From an uncultured Caryophanales bacterium (GTDB lineage: Bacteria > Bacillota_I > Bacilli_A > RF39 > UBA660): a stretch of 41,823 bases of DNA. The notes beneath the pieces were generated by a model. That model ran no database searches, was not told the DNA's origin, and saw nothing but the letters and a program-made list of their open reading frames with translations. A program made the translations under genes and the position numbers. Below, piece by piece: positions 38,694 through 41,823 of the stretch. Position 1 is the first letter of the stretch; every line of letters begins with the position of its first letter. The DNA is taken from assembly GCA_947168625.1 (NCBI GenBank), contig CAMVMQ010000003.1, forward strand, positions 1 to 41,823, in the 5' to 3' direction.

Positions 38694-38880
38694 AAAAAAA
38701 AGACCCAGATGGACCGACTCTGTAAGATAAAACCCGCGGCGTACGTCACAGGTGGGTCAGCACAGTAATTTAATTAGGATCCCAATCAATGAAAGGCTTT
38801 CAACACATAAACTACATTAGCTCCCCGATTAATATCTTTAGTCGGTTTTATACTAAAGATGTCGTATCCTCTAGGTACTT
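38694..38880 (-). ncRNA. ssrS: Structured ncRNA, likely 6S RNA
   Basis: Minus-strand promoter TTGTAA-N17-TATAAT, about 187-nt transcript ending in T8. 5' and 3' ends pair as ACCUAGA/UCUGGGU, GGAU/GUCC, CGAC/GUCG, UCU/AGA, AUAAAACC/GGUUUUAU. Located near tcdA/rarA. Confidence 0.7.
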
Positions 38881-38882
38881 TA

Positions 38883-38911
38883 ATTATAGCATACTATTTA
38901 GTTAGTTACAA
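38883..38911 (-). promoter_or_regulatory. Promoter of the 6S-like RNA
   Basis: TTGTAA-N17-TATAAT on the minus strand. Confidence 0.75.
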
Positions 38912-38980
38912 GTACTTTTACTATGTTTAAAAATTTATTTTCTTATCAATTAAATTTATTCAGCTACATATTAATATGCT

Positions 38981-40405
38981 TTATTCTTTATGTTTTCTTT
39001 TAACTAAAGTATATTTCTTAGTATCACTAATTGTGTCAGAAGTAATGATTAATTCAGAATATATATTAGGATTTGCCGCAATCTCAAATGATGCATTTAA
39101 TAATACATTTTCAATTAATTCACTGATATCAGAAATAGATAATTTATTTTTACATGCATAATCAGCTAAAATATTAATTACATTGTCATTTATAGTTAAT
39201 TTAATATCTAAATTATTAAAGAAATCAGTATTATTAATAATACCAGCAGTATCTCTATTTATCAAGATATTCTGATAATCTTGTAAAATAGGTTCATTCA
39301 TTTGAATAATCATACTGAAATTATCAAATAATCCATCTAACATTCCTATCTTATATTTTTCATTATTTTTCTTTTCAGGATCGATTACGTGTGAAAAGCC
39401 ATTTACTTTAATATTGTTAATTTCTTCATTTTCAAAATTACCCATACCTATTATCATCATTTTACTTGTATCAAAGTATGTCTTTCTATGTTTACTATGA
39501 TTTAAAACAATCGTTTCACCTCTAAGTATTTTAGCAAGGTTATATTGAGCATCAGCAAAAGATGCTGTACTTAAATCAGTAAGAGCTAGTTTATCAATAT
39601 TATCTATTACTAAAATAGTGTTTTCAGCTAATTGTAAATCATAATTACTCTTTTCCAATAAATTTTTAAGTATTTCTTCAATATTAGTTATTTCATAATT
39701 TTCAACTGCACTGACAAAATGATAAGGAATGTTAGCTTTTTCACAAATACTTTTAATAATCTCCTTTTTAGGAGTTATTTCACTACCATTGATAAATATA
39801 TGATACGATTTATCACTATGGTAATGTTTCCAAATAGCAATTAATATTTCTTTAGAAGCTTCTTTATTAGTAAATGATTTTTCTAATAAATCAGAAATAT
39901 ATTTAATATCTAGATTTAATTTACCGCTTGCTTTTTTTAGTAAATCAATTATATCTTTAGCTTTAGGAAACATCTTTATATAATAATTTAACAACTCATC
40001 TTCACATAAAATATTAATATTATTATCATCTATTGATTGTATTCCTACTATAGGATTATTACTTTTATCTTTAGCATAAATGTAATAATACTTTTGAAGA
40101 TCCTTTAGAATTTTCTTTTCTTGCAAAACTAATGGTATAAATCTATTATTTTTTACAGTTTCAGTAATTGTTTTAGAATAAGCAAAGCCAAATTCTTCAG
40201 GCCCTTTAATAAGATGATTAAACGTAAAATTATTACATATAAAATTAAGATTTTCTTCATCTAATTTACCCTTTACGATACCTACTGGTAAATATACTTT
40301 AGAGTTGTTTTGTTCTTGACATGCTTTAAAAATAACAGCAAGTTCTTCATCTTTCTCTATCACAACTTTAGAAATAATATTTTGAATACTTTTATTTATA
40401 TTCAT
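38981..40405 (-). CDS. Degenerate ClpX-like AAA+ protein (predicted pseudo-ATPase)
   Basis: NIEEILKNLLEKSNYDLQLAENTILVIDNIDKL...DAQYNLAKILRGETIVL...FDTSKMMIIGMGNF aligns by eye to ClpX, but Walker A is GSEITPKK and Walker B is ILVIDNID. ATG 40405 follows GGAGG. Confidence 0.7.
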   Translation of the reverse strand: MNINKSIQNIISKVVIEKDEELAVIFKACQEQNNSKVYLPVGIVKGKLDEENLNFICNNFTFNHLIKGPEEFGFAYSKTITETVKNNRFIPLVLQEKKILKDLQKYYYIYAKDKSNNPIVGIQSIDDNNINILCEDELLNYYIKMFPKAKDIIDLLKKASGKLNLDIKYISDLLEKSFTNKEASKEILIAIWKHYHSDKSYHIFINGSEITPKKEIIKSICEKANIPYHFVSAVENYEITNIEEILKNLLEKSNYDLQLAENTILVIDNIDKLALTDLSTASFADAQYNLAKILRGETIVLNHSKHRKTYFDTSKMMIIGMGNFENEEINNIKVNGFSHVIDPEKKNNEKYKIGMLDGLFDNFSMIIQMNEPILQDYQNILINRDTAGIINNTDFFNNLDIKLTINDNVINILADYACKNKLSISDISELIENVLLNASFEIAANPNIYSELIITSDTISDTKKYTLVKRKHKE

Positions 40406-40424
40406 AACCAAAACCTCCAAGTTA

Positions 40425-41804
40425 TTAATATTCACAAGATCCTGGTGTTCTTGGGAAAGGTATTACATCACGAATATTATCTACTCCTGTTAGATAAATA
40501 AGTAGTCTTTCAAAGCCCATACCAAATCCAGAATGATAGCAGCCACCAAATCTTCTTAAATTTAAAAACCATTCAATAGGTTCAGTATCTACACCTAAAT
40601 CTCTACATCTATCTCTTAATAAGTTAATATCTGTCTCTCTTTCGCTGCCTCCCATTAATTCTCCTGCTCCAGGAACCTCTAAGTCAACAGCAGCAACAGT
40701 TTTGCCATCATCATTTAATTTCATATACCAAGCTTTAATATCTTTAGGCCAATCATATACAAAGACAGGACCATCAAAATATTCAGTTAAATATTTTTCA
40801 TGTTCTTTAGCAATATCTTCTTCATAACTAGGTTCAAATTCCCATTTAATATTAGCTTTCTTCAAAATATCAATAGCCTCTTGGTGAGTAACTCTATTAA
40901 AGTCAGATTTTACTAATTTTTCTAATTTATCTTTTAATGTATTATCAACAAAATTATTTAAAAATTCTATTTCATCTGGGCATCTATCTAAAACAAATTT
41001 TACAATATATTTAAGCATATCCTCTTCAATATTCATTAAATCGTGAATATTACAAAAGGCAATTTCAGGCTCAATCATCCAAAATTCATTTGCATGGGTT
41101 TTAGTATTTGATTTTTCAGTTCTAAATGTTGGACCAAAAGTATAAATCTTATTAAAAGCCATAGCAAAAGTTTCACCATGTAACTGTCCACTACCAGTAA
41201 TATATGTTTTTTTGCCAAATAAATCTTCCTTAAAATTACATTTCCCATCTTCCGTTGGTAAATTATCCATATCTAAGGTTGTTACCTTAAACATTTGATC
41301 TGATCCCTCACAGTCAGCAGTTGTAAGAAGTGGTGTATGTACATAAATATAGCCATTATCTTGAAAATAAGAGTGAATAGCATGAGCTGCTACACTACGA
41401 ATTCTAAATACAGCTTGAAATAAATTAGTTCTAGGTCTTAAATAAGCAATATCTCTTAAAAATTCTCTCGTAGGTCTACCTTTAGGTTGTAAAGGATAAT
41501 CATCTGATACATCTCCTAATAGTTTAAGACTAGAAGCTTTAACTTCGTAATCTTGTCCTTGACCTTGAGATTCTATTAGAGTACCTACTACTTCAATAGC
41601 AGAACCAAATTTAAAACTATCTACTTCTGCATAGTTACTTATATTATTATCATATACTACTTGAATATGTTTAAAACATGTTCCATCAGAGAAGTCAATA
41701 AAGCCAAAATCTTTTTGTTTTCTTTGACTTCTAATCCATCCCTTTAGTGTTATTTCTTTATTCAAATATTTTTTAGGTTCTTTGTATAATTCATTTAAAA
41801 ACAT
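40425..41804 (-). CDS. asnS: Asparaginyl-tRNA synthetase
   Basis: ITLKGWIRSQRKQKDFGFIDFSDGTCF, TGSGQLHGE, FGPTFRTEKSNTKTHANEFWMIEPE, GFGMGFERLLIYLTG. ATG 41804 is 8 nt after AAGGA. Confidence 0.94.
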   Translation of the reverse strand: MFLNELYKEPKKYLNKEITLKGWIRSQRKQKDFGFIDFSDGTCFKHIQVVYDNNISNYAEVDSFKFGSAIEVVGTLIESQGQGQDYEVKASSLKLLGDVSDDYPLQPKGRPTREFLRDIAYLRPRTNLFQAVFRIRSVAAHAIHSYFQDNGYIYVHTPLLTTADCEGSDQMFKVTTLDMDNLPTEDGKCNFKEDLFGKKTYITGSGQLHGETFAMAFNKIYTFGPTFRTEKSNTKTHANEFWMIEPEIAFCNIHDLMNIEEDMLKYIVKFVLDRCPDEIEFLNNFVDNTLKDKLEKLVKSDFNRVTHQEAIDILKKANIKWEFEPSYEEDIAKEHEKYLTEYFDGPVFVYDWPKDIKAWYMKLNDDGKTVAAVDLEVPGAGELMGGSERETDINLLRDRCRDLGVDTEPIEWFLNLRRFGGCYHSGFGMGFERLLIYLTGVDNIRDVIPFPRTPGSCEY

Positions 41805-41823
41805 TATTATCATCCTTTCTAAT

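Noticed and set aside
38694-38880. T-box or other riboswitch upstream of the YcxB-like/tcdA genes
   Set aside because: No AGGGUGGNACCGCG T-box core or known aptamer signature was seen; the transcript closes on itself end-to-end and terminates before the downstream RBS, which fits 6S RNA better.

Overview
AT-rich, gene-dense chromosomal segment, most likely from a low-GC, spore-forming gut Firmicute (Bacilli/Clostridia-like); this is inferred from gene content only. No prophage, transposon or CRISPR array was seen. Housekeeping genes include rbgA, deoD, an M16 peptidase pair, nrdD/nrdG, rodA-like, lgt, rimM/trmD, tRNA-Thr(CGU), clpB, thyA-folA-tmk, nusB-xseA-xseB, mnmA, pgm/manB-like, xerD-like, rarA, tcdA and asnS. 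Sporulation-associated genes are a CotY/Z-like coat protein, yqfC/yqfD, spoIVB and spoIIM. The main non-routine observations are: (1) the glycyl-radical segment of the class III ribonucleotide reductase is a separate 59-aa ORF with its own RBS between nrdD and nrdG; (2) a ClpX-like AAA+ protein with degenerate Walker A and B motifs sits downstream of asnS; (3) a promoter-driven, terminator-ended RNA of about 187 nt whose ends pair over a long stem, in a 6S-RNA-like context near rarA/tcdA; (4) a LexA/SOS-box-like palindrome abuts a promoter that drives a transcript with no obvious protein; (5) a helical-repeat protein is inserted between rimM and trmD; (6) two small ORFs are absent from the supplied track. 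All functional names come from motif recognition by eye; no database search was run.
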